64,000 nucleotides of DNA from PMNU01 sp035479375 (lineage in GTDB: Bacteria; Patescibacteriota; Saccharimonadia; Saccharimonadales; UBA4665), in NCBI GenBank assembly GCA_035479375.1, contig DATIIT010000013.1, positions 8,044 to 72,043 on the forward strand, read 5' to 3'. Made by a program: the position numbers and the translations under genes. The notes below the pieces were generated by a model. It did not search any database and was not told the origin of the DNA. It saw nothing but the letters and a program-made list of their open reading frames with translations. The number at the start of each line of letters is the position of its first letter. Position 1 is the stretch's first letter. Of this stretch, positions 8,280 through 16,796 are shown one piece after another.

Positions 8280-8765
8280 ATGGGCGAGCATCCTATCCAC
8301 CAACAAATCACCGACATCTTGCGCCAGCACAATTGCTGGTTTGAAGAGTTTACTCACCCACCAGTCCGCACCAGCGAAGAAGCTGCCGCATTGCGCGATG
8401 GCTACACTTTGCAGCAAGGCGCTAAGGCCATCATTATCCGGGCTAAGATACCAAACGAAGGCAAGAAATTCGTTATGCTCGTTATGCCTGCCGACCAGAA
8501 GTTTGATAGCGCCAAAGTAAAGCAGGTGCTCAGCTGCAAGGACATCCGTTTTGCCACCGATGAAGAAGTAGAAGAAATCACCAAAGGCGTAAAGCCAGGT
8601 GGGGTGCCGCCATTCGGTAATCTCTTCGGGCTGGAAGTCATTAGTGACAAAAGCCTTTACGATAACGAAAAGATTGTCTTTAATGCCGGCCGCACCAGCT
8701 CAATCGCCATGCGCGCCGCAGATTACCAAAAACTTGTAACGCCGAAAATAGCGGAGATTATCTAG
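8280..8765 (+). CDS. YbaK/EbsC-family aminoacyl-tRNA deacylase
   Basis: 161 residues, the length of free-standing trans-editing proteins. Family features: GAKAIIIRA around 42-50 with the Lys that corresponds to the catalytic Lys of YbaK/ProX, and the substrate loop GVKPGGVPPFG. Such proteins hydrolyse mischarged aminoacyl-tRNA (for example Cys- or Ala-tRNA-Pro) and so protect translation fidelity; which tRNA is used cannot be decided. It starts two bases after the SDR stop. Confidence 0.9.
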   Translation: MGEHPIHQQITDILRQHNCWFEEFTHPPVRTSEEAAALRDGYTLQQGAKAIIIRAKIPNEGKKFVMLVMPADQKFDSAKVKQVLSCKDIRFATDEEVEEITKGVKPGGVPPFGNLFGLEVISDKSLYDNEKIVFNAGRTSSIAMRAADYQKLVTPKIAEII

Positions 8766-8766
8766 C

Positions 8767-8791
8767 GCAGCCAAGTAAGGCCTTGGGCTGC
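8767..8791 (+). other. Hairpin after the YbaK-like gene
   Basis: GCAGCCAAG pairs with CTTGGGCTGC with one bulged G. There is no T run, so it is only a possible transcript end. Confidence 0.3.
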
Positions 8792-8861
8792 ACTGCGGCC
8801 GCGCGGTGGGCGCCCGCGCACCAGCCGAACTTTGCGCTATATTTGCGCTATAATAGATCCA

Positions 8862-10073
8862 ATGCGTATGCCCAAATTTGTCCGCGCGCTTCCAGCCGTA
8901 CAGTGGCAGCCGGTGCTGTATTACGGCGCGCTGGTGCTGTTATTTGGCTTTTTGCTGTGGTGGCACTTGGGCACGGTGCCGGGCAACTTTAGCCCTACCG
9001 AAGAGGTGGCTGTGCTGCGGAGCCAGCATGTGCACGGCATCGCTGTCCAGCCCATCAACGCGCCGTTTTTGCTGCCGCTGTTTGGACTGCTGCATGTGCG
9101 GCCGAGCGTGGTTTCAGCGCGCCTCATCGCTACGCTGGTGGGGTTGCTGACGCTGAGTTCGTTTTATTGGCTGGTGCGCGCCTGGCATGGGCAGCGGGCG
9201 GCCGTTTTTGGCACGCTGCTGTTTGGCACGTCGGCGTGGTTTTTGCACTCGGCGCGCCTGGGTACGCCCGACGTCCTGCTGTTTGGCTTGCTGAGTTTGG
9301 CAGCCTGCGGGCTGTGGTTTAAGCGGCGCGGCACTGCATTGCCGGTGCTTCTGGGGTTGGTACTTGCCGCGGCGCTGCTGTATGTGCCGGGGATGGTGTG
9401 GTTTATTGTGGCCGGCGTGGTGTGGCAATGGAAGACCATAGACCGGATCTTTAAACGCCATTTGTGGATGGTGACTGCCGGCGGCGCGCTGCTGCTGGCG
9501 ATTGTGGCGCCGCTGGGCCTGGCCATCTACCACCGTCCTGCGCTGGCCAAACTGCTGGCCGGATTGCCAATGTACGGCTGGCCAAAGCCGTTTGATGCAC
9601 TGCGCCACATCGTGGAAGTCCCGCTGCAATTTTTCTGGCGCGGGCCGTCGTGGCCGGAGCACTGGCTGGGGCGCCTGCCTATCTTAAACGCGCTGTGTTT
9701 GGCCATGTTCTTTTTGGGCGTGTACGCCTATGCCAAGCATGTCCGGCTGGTGCGGACGCAACTCATGGGCGTTATTTTGGTGGTAGGGAGCGTGCTGGCC
9801 GGGCTCGGCGGAGGCGTGACAACCACGGTTATTGTCCCGTTTGTGTTTATACTGGTGGCGGCAGGCGTAGGCCTCCTGTTGGACCGTTGGTTTACGGTGT
9901 TCCCACGCAACCAGATTGCCCAAAGCGTGGGGCTCGGGCTCGTGGGGTTAGCCGTGGCAGCCAGCGCCTGGAACGGCTACCGCCACTACTTTGTGGCCTG
10001 GCCGGCTGCGCCGCAGACGCGTAGCGTGTTCTCCGTCCCGCAGGCCGCCATATCTGGTACAATAAGGAAATAA
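8862..10073 (+). CDS. Polytopic membrane glycosyltransferase-like protein (GT-C/ArnT-PMT type)
   Basis: 403 residues from ATG 8862. About ten hydrophobic helices are visible, and the first periplasmic loop contains FSPTEEVAVLR, where GT-C enzymes (ArnT, PMT) carry their catalytic acidic residue after TM1; the GTPDVLLFGLLSLAACGLW segment also resembles this fold. It would transfer a sugar from a lipid-linked donor to a cell-surface acceptor. The start was chosen because a perfect TATAAT box lies at 8849-8854, seven bases upstream; an upstream TTG is possible but would lie in the promoter. A second in-frame ATG is at 8868. Substrate unknown. Confidence 0.72.
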   Translation: MRMPKFVRALPAVQWQPVLYYGALVLLFGFLLWWHLGTVPGNFSPTEEVAVLRSQHVHGIAVQPINAPFLLPLFGLLHVRPSVVSARLIATLVGLLTLSSFYWLVRAWHGQRAAVFGTLLFGTSAWFLHSARLGTPDVLLFGLLSLAACGLWFKRRGTALPVLLGLVLAAALLYVPGMVWFIVAGVVWQWKTIDRIFKRHLWMVTAGGALLLAIVAPLGLAIYHRPALAKLLAGLPMYGWPKPFDALRHIVEVPLQFFWRGPSWPEHWLGRLPILNALCLAMFFLGVYAYAKHVRLVRTQLMGVILVVGSVLAGLGGGVTTTVIVPFVFILVAAGVGLLLDRWFTVFPRNQIAQSVGLGLVGLAVAASAWNGYRHYFVAWPAAPQTRSVFSVPQAAISGTIRK

Positions 10074-10085
10074 AGGAGCGAGTAT

Positions 10086-10379
10086 ATGAGCCGTTTTGAC
10101 CAAGCCAAAATGCTGTTGAAGGTAAAGAAATTGCAGAAGGAACTGCAAAAAGAGATCATCACCATCGAAAAGGGTGACGGCGCGGTGAAGGTGGAGATCA
10201 CCGGCGAGCAGAAGATCAAGAAAATCCACATCGACCCGGAATACGTTGACCTCGACGATATTGGCGAGCTGGAGCGCTGGGTGGAAGACGCTGTTAAAGA
10301 GGCAATTGCTGCCAGCCAGAAACTCGCCGCCGAGAAAATGCAGCCCATGATGGGCATGCTCGGCGACCTCGGCATGTAG
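10086..10379 (+). CDS. YbaB/EbfC-family nucleoid-associated protein
   Basis: 97 residues. The N-terminal helix KKLQKELQKE, the central strand pair VKVEITGEQKIKKIHIDPE and the C-terminal helix are standard YbaB, a DNA-binding dimer. It is immediately followed by recR, a partner order conserved in many bacteria (dnaX-ybaB-recR; here dnaX is about 4 kb upstream). It has a Shine-Dalgarno (AAAGGAG) and a TACAAT box about 20 bases upstream. Confidence 0.95.
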   Translation: MSRFDQAKMLLKVKKLQKELQKEIITIEKGDGAVKVEITGEQKIKKIHIDPEYVDLDDIGELERWVEDAVKEAIAASQKLAAEKMQPMMGMLGDLGM

Positions 10380-10384
10380 CCCGT

Positions 10385-10990
10385 ATGGCCATCTTGCCGC
10401 CCGCCCTCACCGATGTTATTGACGCCCTGGGCAAGCTGCCCGGCGTTGGGCCACGCACCGCCGAGCGCTACGCGTACTATTTGGTGCGCGGCGACGACCG
10501 CCACGCCCAAGCCCTGGCGGGCGCGCTCAAAAACCTGCAGGGCGGCATCGGCTACTGCCGGAAGACCTTTGCGCTGGTGCCGGCAGGGCAGGAATTATCC
10601 GACCTCTACACCGACCCCACGCGTGACAAAACCGTGATAGCCGTGGTGGCCGAGCCCTTCGACATCGTAGCACTGGAAAAAACCGGGCAGTTCAAAGGGA
10701 CGTACCACGTGTTGGGCGGCCTGGTGTCGCCCATTGACGGCGTGGGGCCGGAAAACTTGCGCATTGGCGAGCTGGTGCAGCGCATCGACGACGACCATGT
10801 GCAGGAAATCATCCTGGCTACCAATGCCAGCGTAGAGGGGGAGTCCACGGCACTATTCATCCAAAAACAGATTGGCGAGCGCCCGGTGCAAGTAACGCGC
10901 CTGGCGCGCGGCCTGCCCATTGGCGTAGACCTGGAGTATGCCGACCAAATCACGCTGGCGCGGGCGCTGGAGGGGCGGCAGGCGCTCTAA
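10385..10990 (+). CDS. recR: Recombination mediator protein RecR
   Basis: 201 residues. N-terminal helix-hairpin-helix LGKLPGVGPRTAERYAYYL, then Toprim domain with VIAVVAEPFDIVALEKTGQF and GGLVSPIDGVGP. RecR with RecO/RecF loads RecA at gaps. The zinc finger that joins the two domains is missing: where four Cys are expected (CxxC...CxxC) only Cys58 remains. The rest is well conserved, so the gene is probably functional without zinc. It follows ybaB by five bases. Confidence 0.95.
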   Translation: MAILPPALTDVIDALGKLPGVGPRTAERYAYYLVRGDDRHAQALAGALKNLQGGIGYCRKTFALVPAGQELSDLYTDPTRDKTVIAVVAEPFDIVALEKTGQFKGTYHVLGGLVSPIDGVGPENLRIGELVQRIDDDHVQEIILATNASVEGESTALFIQKQIGERPVQVTRLARGLPIGVDLEYADQITLARALEGRQAL

Positions 10991-11073
10991 ACCGTGTCGG
11001 GCGCGGCAACAGTACTTTAGCTCGTTCAAAAAGGGAAATACGGCCGGCCGCCAGATACGGTATACTGTAGGGG

Positions 11074-12126
11074 ATGACAACATACCCCGAAGCGGAGCAA
11101 ATCCGCAGCATCCTAGACAACGCCACGCGCGTGGCGATCCTACAAGCCGACAACCCGGACGGCGACAGCATGGGCAGCGCCCTGGCACTGGAGCAAATTT
11201 TGGCAGACATGGGCAAAGAACCGCTGCTGTATTGCGGCGTGGACATCCCCAGCTACCTCACCCATTTGCCGGGTTGGGACCGCATCTCTAAGGAATTGCC
11301 GCACCAGTTTGACGCCAGCATTATCGTCGACACCAGCGCGGGCAGCTTATTTGAGCAGCTCGAAAAAACCGGCCAGAAAGGCTGGGTTGCGGCCAAACCC
11401 ACCATCCTTATTGACCACCACGATGTCCAGAATACCATTCCGTACGCGAACGTTATCTGCAACAAGCCCGCAGTGGCCACGGGCGAAGTTATATACGAAC
11501 TTGCCCAGCAATTGCAATGGCCTTTAGGCAATTTGGCCAAAGAATTTATTGCCGGCGCCATTATGGCCGACTCGCTCGGGCTTACTACCGATGCCACCAC
11601 GGCGCGCAGCATCCATATCATCGCCGAGCTGGTAGAGCAGGGCTTAAGCATCCCGGCCATGGAGCAGCGCCGCCGCGAGCTGCAACGCAAAAGCCCGGCG
11701 CTCATCAAATACAAGGGCGAGCTGCTGCAGCGCATCGAATTTTTTGCCGATAACCGCATTGCCAGCCTCACTATCCCGTGGGCGGAAATCGAAAAATACA
11801 GCGCCCAGTACAACCCCAGCATGCTGGTGCTGGACGACATGCGCTCGGCCGTGGGCACCGAGGTAGCCATTGCCTTCAAACTGTACAGTGACGGGCATAT
11901 CACTGCCAAAATCCGCTGCAACTTTGGCACGCCAATCGCCGGCGAGCTGGCGGCGGCCTTCGGCGGCGGCGGCCACCCCTACGCCAGCGGCTTCAAGACC
12001 ACCAAAGCCCAGCTATTTAGCGAACTCAAGGCGGACTGCATCCAAAAAGCCACCGAGCTGCTTGACCAACTCGCGGAGCATAAGCTTGCCAATGGCGGCG
12101 CCGAGCCGTATACTCAAGCATCATGA
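11074..12126 (+). CDS. DHH/DHHA1-family phosphoesterase (NrnA/RecJ-like)
   Basis: 350 residues. The N-terminal DHH domain shows ADNPDGDSMGSALALE (motif I), VDTS (motif II) and IDHHDVQN (DHH motif III), and the C-terminal DHHA1 domain shows FGGGGHPYASGF. Members degrade nanoRNA, pAp or cyclic dinucleotide products. Motif I normally begins with His (HxNPDGD); here that position reads Ala, so metal binding may differ. The start is set by TATACT at 11061-11066, seven bases before ATG, with no Shine-Dalgarno. Whether it is an NrnA-type pAp phosphatase or a c-di-AMP hydrolase is open. Confidence 0.88.
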   Translation: MTTYPEAEQIRSILDNATRVAILQADNPDGDSMGSALALEQILADMGKEPLLYCGVDIPSYLTHLPGWDRISKELPHQFDASIIVDTSAGSLFEQLEKTGQKGWVAAKPTILIDHHDVQNTIPYANVICNKPAVATGEVIYELAQQLQWPLGNLAKEFIAGAIMADSLGLTTDATTARSIHIIAELVEQGLSIPAMEQRRRELQRKSPALIKYKGELLQRIEFFADNRIASLTIPWAEIEKYSAQYNPSMLVLDDMRSAVGTEVAIAFKLYSDGHITAKIRCNFGTPIAGELAAAFGGGGHPYASGFKTTKAQLFSELKADCIQKATELLDQLAEHKLANGGAEPYTQAS

Positions 12127-12169
12127 CCATTGTCCGCGTCCAAACCTGCTGCCGCGTCTCCTGTATATA

Positions 12170-12227
12170 GGTGAGGCTGGTTTGTTGCGTAACGCATAAG
12201 GCGAGCCTCACCGGCTCGTTTTTATTT
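12170..12227 (+). promoter_or_regulatory. Attenuator-like leader before the PIG-L gene (mutually exclusive hairpins)
   Basis: Two hairpins compete. The long one pairs GGTGAGGCT (12170-12178) with AGCCTCACC (12204-12212), 9 bp perfect. The short one pairs CGAGCC (12202-12207) with GGCTCG (12213-12218), loop TCACC, followed by TTTTTATTT: an intrinsic terminator. Because the second arm of the long stem overlaps the terminator's left arm, only one can form. It may be a regulated leader or simply the terminator of the upstream gene. Confidence 0.45.
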
Positions 12228-12248
12228 GCTGTAAACGGACACAATTCT

Positions 12249-12989
12249 ATGAAAACAATGCACCACGTGCTGGCCGGCGAGACCGTTGGGCTCATCACGG
12301 CACACCCGGACGACCATCTTATACACGCACACAGCCTGGAGGCGGCACGCTACGCCGCAAACGGCGTGCACGAATTAATAGCCACGCAAGGGCGCGGTTC
12401 AACGCTCAACTACCGCCGTGCTGAGGGTTTTGACGTGCGCGGCGGGCAGCGCAGCCAGGAAGCGCGGGCGGCCGCGGCGCTGCTGGGCATACAGAGTGTG
12501 CGCCAGCTTGACGCACGCGACGGCAACCTTACCACTGAATCCGCATCTGTAGTGCCGGCCACGGCCAGGTGGCTTATTGAGCGTGAAATCAGCCTGGTGT
12601 TGACGCTTGGCGGCCTCACCGACCACCCGGACCATAGCGCCACCACCGGCATTGCCCAAGCAGCAGCCCGCGCGGCAACAGAATATACCGGCCAGCCTAT
12701 CCGCATCTTCGCCGTGCACGCCAACGGGGCGGGCAAGTACCACACCGAAGCCACACCAGACAGCATGGCGCGCGCATACCAAGCCGCCGCTCTGCACGGC
12801 AGCCAATTCTTACTTTCCCAAACTGTAAGGCCAGACTGGCCAATAGTGCCCGGCGGTTTCTCTGCCCACCCGGACACCGCCGCCGGCTTGGGCCAGTACC
12901 CCATTTTATTCGACGCCAGCTATAGCGAGTACGGCCCTGTTGCCCCTGCCGGTGCTCCCCCTGAAATAGCGCTCGCCGCCAGCCGCTAA
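12249..12989 (+). CDS. PIG-L/LmbE-family deacetylase
   Basis: 246 residues from ATG 12249. The metal motif AHPDD is at about residues 18-22 and the second metal site DHPDHS near 121-126; these define the PIG-L/LmbE family of zinc-dependent N-acetyl-sugar deacetylases (GlcNAc-PI, mycothiol, bacillithiol pathways). The true substrate is not evident. Upstream codons in the same frame run through the attenuator-like hairpins, so ATG 12249 is preferred although it has no good Shine-Dalgarno. cysS lies 31 bases downstream with its own TATACT box; proximity to cysS would suit a thiol-cofactor role, but this is speculation. Confidence 0.82.
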   Translation: MKTMHHVLAGETVGLITAHPDDHLIHAHSLEAARYAANGVHELIATQGRGSTLNYRRAEGFDVRGGQRSQEARAAAALLGIQSVRQLDARDGNLTTESASVVPATARWLIEREISLVLTLGGLTDHPDHSATTGIAQAAARAATEYTGQPIRIFAVHANGAGKYHTEATPDSMARAYQAAALHGSQFLLSQTVRPDWPIVPGGFSAHPDTAAGLGQYPILFDASYSEYGPVAPAGAPPEIALAASR

Positions 12990-13020
12990 TACGCTATACT
13001 AATAACATCAAGAGGAAGCT

Positions 13021-14439
13021 ATGAAAATCTACAATACGTTGCTTAGTTCGCGCAAGCCCCAAAATATCACGCCGCTGGATAGCCAGACAGTGCGCATCTA
13101 CTCCTGTGGCCCTACCGTGTACGACCACGCGCACATCGGCAACCTGAGCGCCTATATTTTTGCCGACACACTGCGGCGGGCAATTGCCTTGGCCGGCTTT
13201 GACGTGCTGCACGTCATGAATTACACCGACGTAGACGACAAAACCATCCGCCGCAGCCACGAAGAATACCCCAAATTGCCAGCCGCCGAAGCGCTCAAGC
13301 GGCTCGGCGACAAATACATCGCCATCTTTGCCGACGACATGCGCGCCGTGGGCAACGACGTGGCCGCCGTGGAGTTCATACGCGCCACAGACGCCAAAAC
13401 CATCTGGGGCATGAAAGACCTTATCACCCGTTTGCACGCGGGCGGGTTTGCCTACATCGCCGACGACGGCGTGTATTTTTCCATCGAGGCCTACCGCAAG
13501 TCAGGCAAAACATATGGCCAGCTTTTGGAGGTCACCACCGGTAACACCTCTGAAGCGCGCATCCAAAACGACGAATACGACAAAGAGTCAGCGCACGATT
13601 TCGCCCTGTGGAAAAAACAAAAAGATGGCGAGCCGGCCTGGGATTTTGAGCTGGACGGGCACGGCATGGCCGGGCGGCCGGGCTGGCACATCGAATGTTC
13701 GGTGATGAGCCGCCAGAGTTTGGGGCAGCCGTTTGACATCCACACCGGTGGCGTCGACCTCATTTTCCCGCACCACGAAAACGAGATCGCCCAAAGCACG
13801 GCACTGGAAAAAAATCCGGTAATGGCAACCATCTTCGCCCACAACGAGCACATACTTATAGACGGCAAAAAGATGTCTAAATCACTACACAATTTTTACA
13901 CGCTAGAAGATTTAGTGCAGAAGGGCTATGACCCGCTAGCCTTCCGGCTCAAGATGCTGCAATCGCACTACCGCTCGCAAACGAATTTTACGTGGGAGGG
14001 GCTTGACGCGGCAGGCAACTTGCTGCAGAATCTCCGTGCCTGGGCCGACCAAAAGCACCAGAAAGCAGCACACAAGGCCGTTGCCAGCGCGCCCTACGCC
14101 AGCCTGCTGAAAGAGATGTTGGCCGCGTCCCAGGACGATCTCAACATGCCGCGCGCCCTCAAGGCGCTGGCCGACCTCGCCGGCAAGGGCGAAGCAGACG
14201 GTGTTGACCCAGACAAAATCCAGCCACTACTCAATGTTGTGGACCGCCTCTTTGGGCTGCGGCTTGCTGCGCGGCCAGATATTACACATGCCCAAAAAGA
14301 CTTACTTGCCGCCCGCGAGGCTGCCCGCCAGCAAAAAGATTGGGCAAAGTCAGATGAACTGCGCGCGCAGCTGCAATCCCAAGGCCTCAACGTCCGCGAC
14401 ACAACCAGCGGCCCGGTTTGGTACCGGCTCGCTGCCTAG
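13021..14439 (+). CDS. cysS: Cysteinyl-tRNA synthetase
   Basis: 472 residues, full length. Class I signature HIGN at about 37-40 and KMSKS near 285-289. The zinc ligands are all kept: Cys29 in YSCGPTVYD, Cys in HIECSVMS, and His/Glu in HHENEIAQ. It charges tRNA-Cys. A TATACT box at 12995-13000 gives a 14-20-base leader with Shine-Dalgarno AAGAGG. The C-terminal helical anticodon-binding part ends with GLNVRDTTSGPVW, as usual. Confidence 0.98.
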   Translation: MKIYNTLLSSRKPQNITPLDSQTVRIYSCGPTVYDHAHIGNLSAYIFADTLRRAIALAGFDVLHVMNYTDVDDKTIRRSHEEYPKLPAAEALKRLGDKYIAIFADDMRAVGNDVAAVEFIRATDAKTIWGMKDLITRLHAGGFAYIADDGVYFSIEAYRKSGKTYGQLLEVTTGNTSEARIQNDEYDKESAHDFALWKKQKDGEPAWDFELDGHGMAGRPGWHIECSVMSRQSLGQPFDIHTGGVDLIFPHHENEIAQSTALEKNPVMATIFAHNEHILIDGKKMSKSLHNFYTLEDLVQKGYDPLAFRLKMLQSHYRSQTNFTWEGLDAAGNLLQNLRAWADQKHQKAAHKAVASAPYASLLKEMLAASQDDLNMPRALKALADLAGKGEADGVDPDKIQPLLNVVDRLFGLRLAARPDITHAQKDLLAAREAARQQKDWAKSDELRAQLQSQGLNVRDTTSGPVWYRLAA

Positions 14440-14501
14440 TTTGCGTGGCAGATTTGCGGCAGGCGTAATCCGGCCCGATGAAGCCTACCCCGCGGCGGAG
14501 C

Positions 14502-15638
14502 CTATTCGGTGTCGACAATCTTCCGCGCGTGCGGGTCAACCATCTCTTCGTAGACCGAGTCTTCTAGGATGTGGCGGCGCTGCAGGTAGTCGAGCAGCGC
14601 AATGCGGAGACAACCCATTACCGGGATGGCCACCAACCCCCCAAATAGCCCGCCAAAGTTAACGCCGATAATCACCGCCGCAAACACCAACAGTGGCGAC
14701 ATATTGGTGGAGTTGGCCTGGATGCGTGGCTGGATGACGTAATTTTCGATCTGCTGGTACAAAATGTAATATGCCAGCACAATAACTGCCGCCAATGGCG
14801 AATGGAACAGCGCCACAGCCGTCACAATAACCGCCCCAATAGTGTGGCCAATAAGCGGGATCAATCCGCAAATAAATACCACCACAACCAGGGCGGCCGG
14901 GTAGCTAATGTGCAAAATAATGAGCGCGGGCAAAAGCATACACGACGCAATAAATGCCAGCACCACCTGGCCGTTAACATAGCCCTTGATGACCTTGTAC
15001 ATGTCGAACGCTAGGCGGTCGGCGCGGGCGTGGTGGGCATCAGGGATGAGGTCACGGAAAAAGCGCAGCCAACGCGGCCCTTCGATGAGCATCATAAACG
15101 TCAGCACCAAAATAGTCAGCACCGAGAAGATGCTGCTGCCCAGCTTAACAACACTGCTCACCGCCGTCCCACTAATATTTCCTAGCCGGCTCGACAACTG
15201 CTTAGAGAGCTTGTCTACCTGGCTCTGTAGGTGGTACTTCTGCACAAAACGGCCAGCCGGGCTGTCTTGGCTTTGCACGTCCTGCACTAAAGACGGAGCG
15301 GCACTTATAAAATTACTGCTTTGGCGCACCAGCGGCGGCACCACCAGCGCCAAGAAACCAGCCAAAAAAATAATCACCACCATAAATGAAATGGCCGTGG
15401 CGGTGGCGCGGCTCCCTTTGCGTTTACCTGGCAGGCGGACGGCCAGCCAATGCACCGGGCCGTTCAAGGCCAGCGCCAAAAAAAAGCCGGTAAAAATGAG
15501 TACGATAGCGTGCGTAGCCTGGCGCAGTGCCGCCATGGCGATAACCGCGGCAATGGCAAGTACCAAAACGCGGACAATCATCTTGATTGGAATGTCGAGC
15601 TTGACCGTCTCTTCATTGCGCTTATGGCGGGAAAACAT
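14502..15638 (-). CDS. AI-2E family transporter (permease, DUF20)
   Basis: 378 residues. The paired hydrophobic stretches at residues about 18-75, a soluble middle part, and the conserved C-terminal block with GYVNGQVVLAFIAS, FICGLIPLIGHTIGAVIVT and NYVIQPRIQANSTNMSPLL are typical of the AI-2E/TqsA/PerM family; members export small molecules or ions and few are characterised. It is the last gene of a minus-strand run with two glycosyltransferases. A CATAAT box lies ten bases upstream of the ATG. Confidence 0.9.
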   Translation of the reverse strand: MFSRHKRNEETVKLDIPIKMIVRVLVLAIAAVIAMAALRQATHAIVLIFTGFFLALALNGPVHWLAVRLPGKRKGSRATATAISFMVVIIFLAGFLALVVPPLVRQSSNFISAAPSLVQDVQSQDSPAGRFVQKYHLQSQVDKLSKQLSSRLGNISGTAVSSVVKLGSSIFSVLTILVLTFMMLIEGPRWLRFFRDLIPDAHHARADRLAFDMYKVIKGYVNGQVVLAFIASCMLLPALIILHISYPAALVVVVFICGLIPLIGHTIGAVIVTAVALFHSPLAAVIVLAYYILYQQIENYVIQPRIQANSTNMSPLLVFAAVIIGVNFGGLFGGLVAIPVMGCLRIALLDYLQRRHILEDSVYEEMVDPHARKIVDTE

Positions 15639-15656
15639 CTTACGCTTGATTATGGC

Positions 15657-16796
15657 TTAGCGTGGCCGATTTTGCAACGCCCGCGCGTACGCCGCAAGCG
15701 TGCGCTGGCCAACGCGCGCGACGTCGTACTGCTCAACATATTCCGCCTGCCAGGCGTGTGCGGTGCGGCGGGCGGGCGCGTCCTCCAGGGCGTGCAGCAT
15801 TTTAGCGGCAAACGCGTCGGTGTTGAGCGGGTCAAACAAACTTTCCGGGCGCGGCGCCATAACGCTGGCGTAGCCGGGGTTGTTGCCAGCCAACACAATG
15901 CCAGGGGTGGCGGCCATCGCTTCCAATAGCACGATGCCAAAACTTTCGCCGCCGGTGCTCGGGTAGGTGACGACATCGGCGGAAGCCAGGTAGCGCGGCT
16001 TATCTTCCTCTGTTATGTAGCCGGTGAACTCCACGGTTTTGTCCAGGCCGTGGGTGTGCACATATGCCTTTAGCTGCGCTTCCAGGTGGCCGCCACCGCA
16101 TACCACAATCCGGGCGTCGGCCGGCCATTTCCCAGCTTGCACCAGCTGCGCAGCCGCCTGCAGTAAATACTGGCAGCCCTTACGCTCCACCAGCCGGCCC
16201 AAAAAAATCACCGTGCGGCCGCTGGCATACTTTTTGAAGGGTTTGGCACCCTTAAAGGCATCCAGTTTGAGCGGCAACCCTGCCACCTCGCTATCTATAT
16301 GGTAGGTTTGCAGGGCAAACCGGCGCGCCGGCTCGGAAGTGGCCAGCATCACGTCAAACCGCTTGAGCGTCGTGCGCACCCAGAATCCCAGCGCGTGGTT
16401 AGCCAGGGCCACCAGGCCAGAGTGGGGCGCCACGTGGAAGGTGCCTACTACCGCCGTGCGGGCGTCAGCCGCCTTAATAATACGCGCGGCCAGCGCCGGA
16501 CTGTAGGGCACCTGCACGTGTAAAACATCAAACTTTTCGCGTGCCAGAATCCGTTTAATAGGGGCTACGCGGGCGGGCAGCGGCATGGCCATACGGTTTT
16601 GGTTGAATTTTACTTTGACATTGCGGGCAAGTGAGTATACGTTTGGCAGGTCGGTGCGAGACGTCTCACCGACAAGATAGTGTACGTCATGGCCTTGCGC
16701 CGCCAGCCACCGGCCAAGCGTTAAGACGTACTGCTGCACGCCGTCCGGCTTGTCTAAGGAGTCGTCAAATACGAATCCTATCTTAAGCTTACGCAT
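15657..16796 (-). CDS. GT4-family glycosyltransferase (second of pair)
   Basis: 379 residues, GT-B fold. N-terminal GFVFDDSLDKPDGVQQYV with the acceptor-domain Gly-rich loop, FDVLHVQVPYSP, and the C-terminal nucleotide-sugar site VIFLGRLVERKGCQYLLQA and ESFGIVLLEAMAATPGIV (EX7E motif). It overlaps the start of the upstream GT4 gene's end by eight bases, so both are co-translated. PimA-like mannosyltransferases are the nearest well-known group; likely builds a glycolipid or surface glycan. Confidence 0.88.
   Translation of the reverse strand: MRKLKIGFVFDDSLDKPDGVQQYVLTLGRWLAAQGHDVHYLVGETSRTDLPNVYSLARNVKVKFNQNRMAMPLPARVAPIKRILAREKFDVLHVQVPYSPALAARIIKAADARTAVVGTFHVAPHSGLVALANHALGFWVRTTLKRFDVMLATSEPARRFALQTYHIDSEVAGLPLKLDAFKGAKPFKKYASGRTVIFLGRLVERKGCQYLLQAAAQLVQAGKWPADARIVVCGGGHLEAQLKAYVHTHGLDKTVEFTGYITEEDKPRYLASADVVTYPSTGGESFGIVLLEAMAATPGIVLAGNNPGYASVMAPRPESLFDPLNTDAFAAKMLHALEDAPARRTAHAWQAEYVEQYDVARVGQRTLAAYARALQNRPR

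Noticed and set aside
8832..8861. TTG 8832 as start of the GT-C membrane protein
   Set aside because: It lies upstream of a perfect TATAAT box that fits the leaderless rule for ATG 8862.
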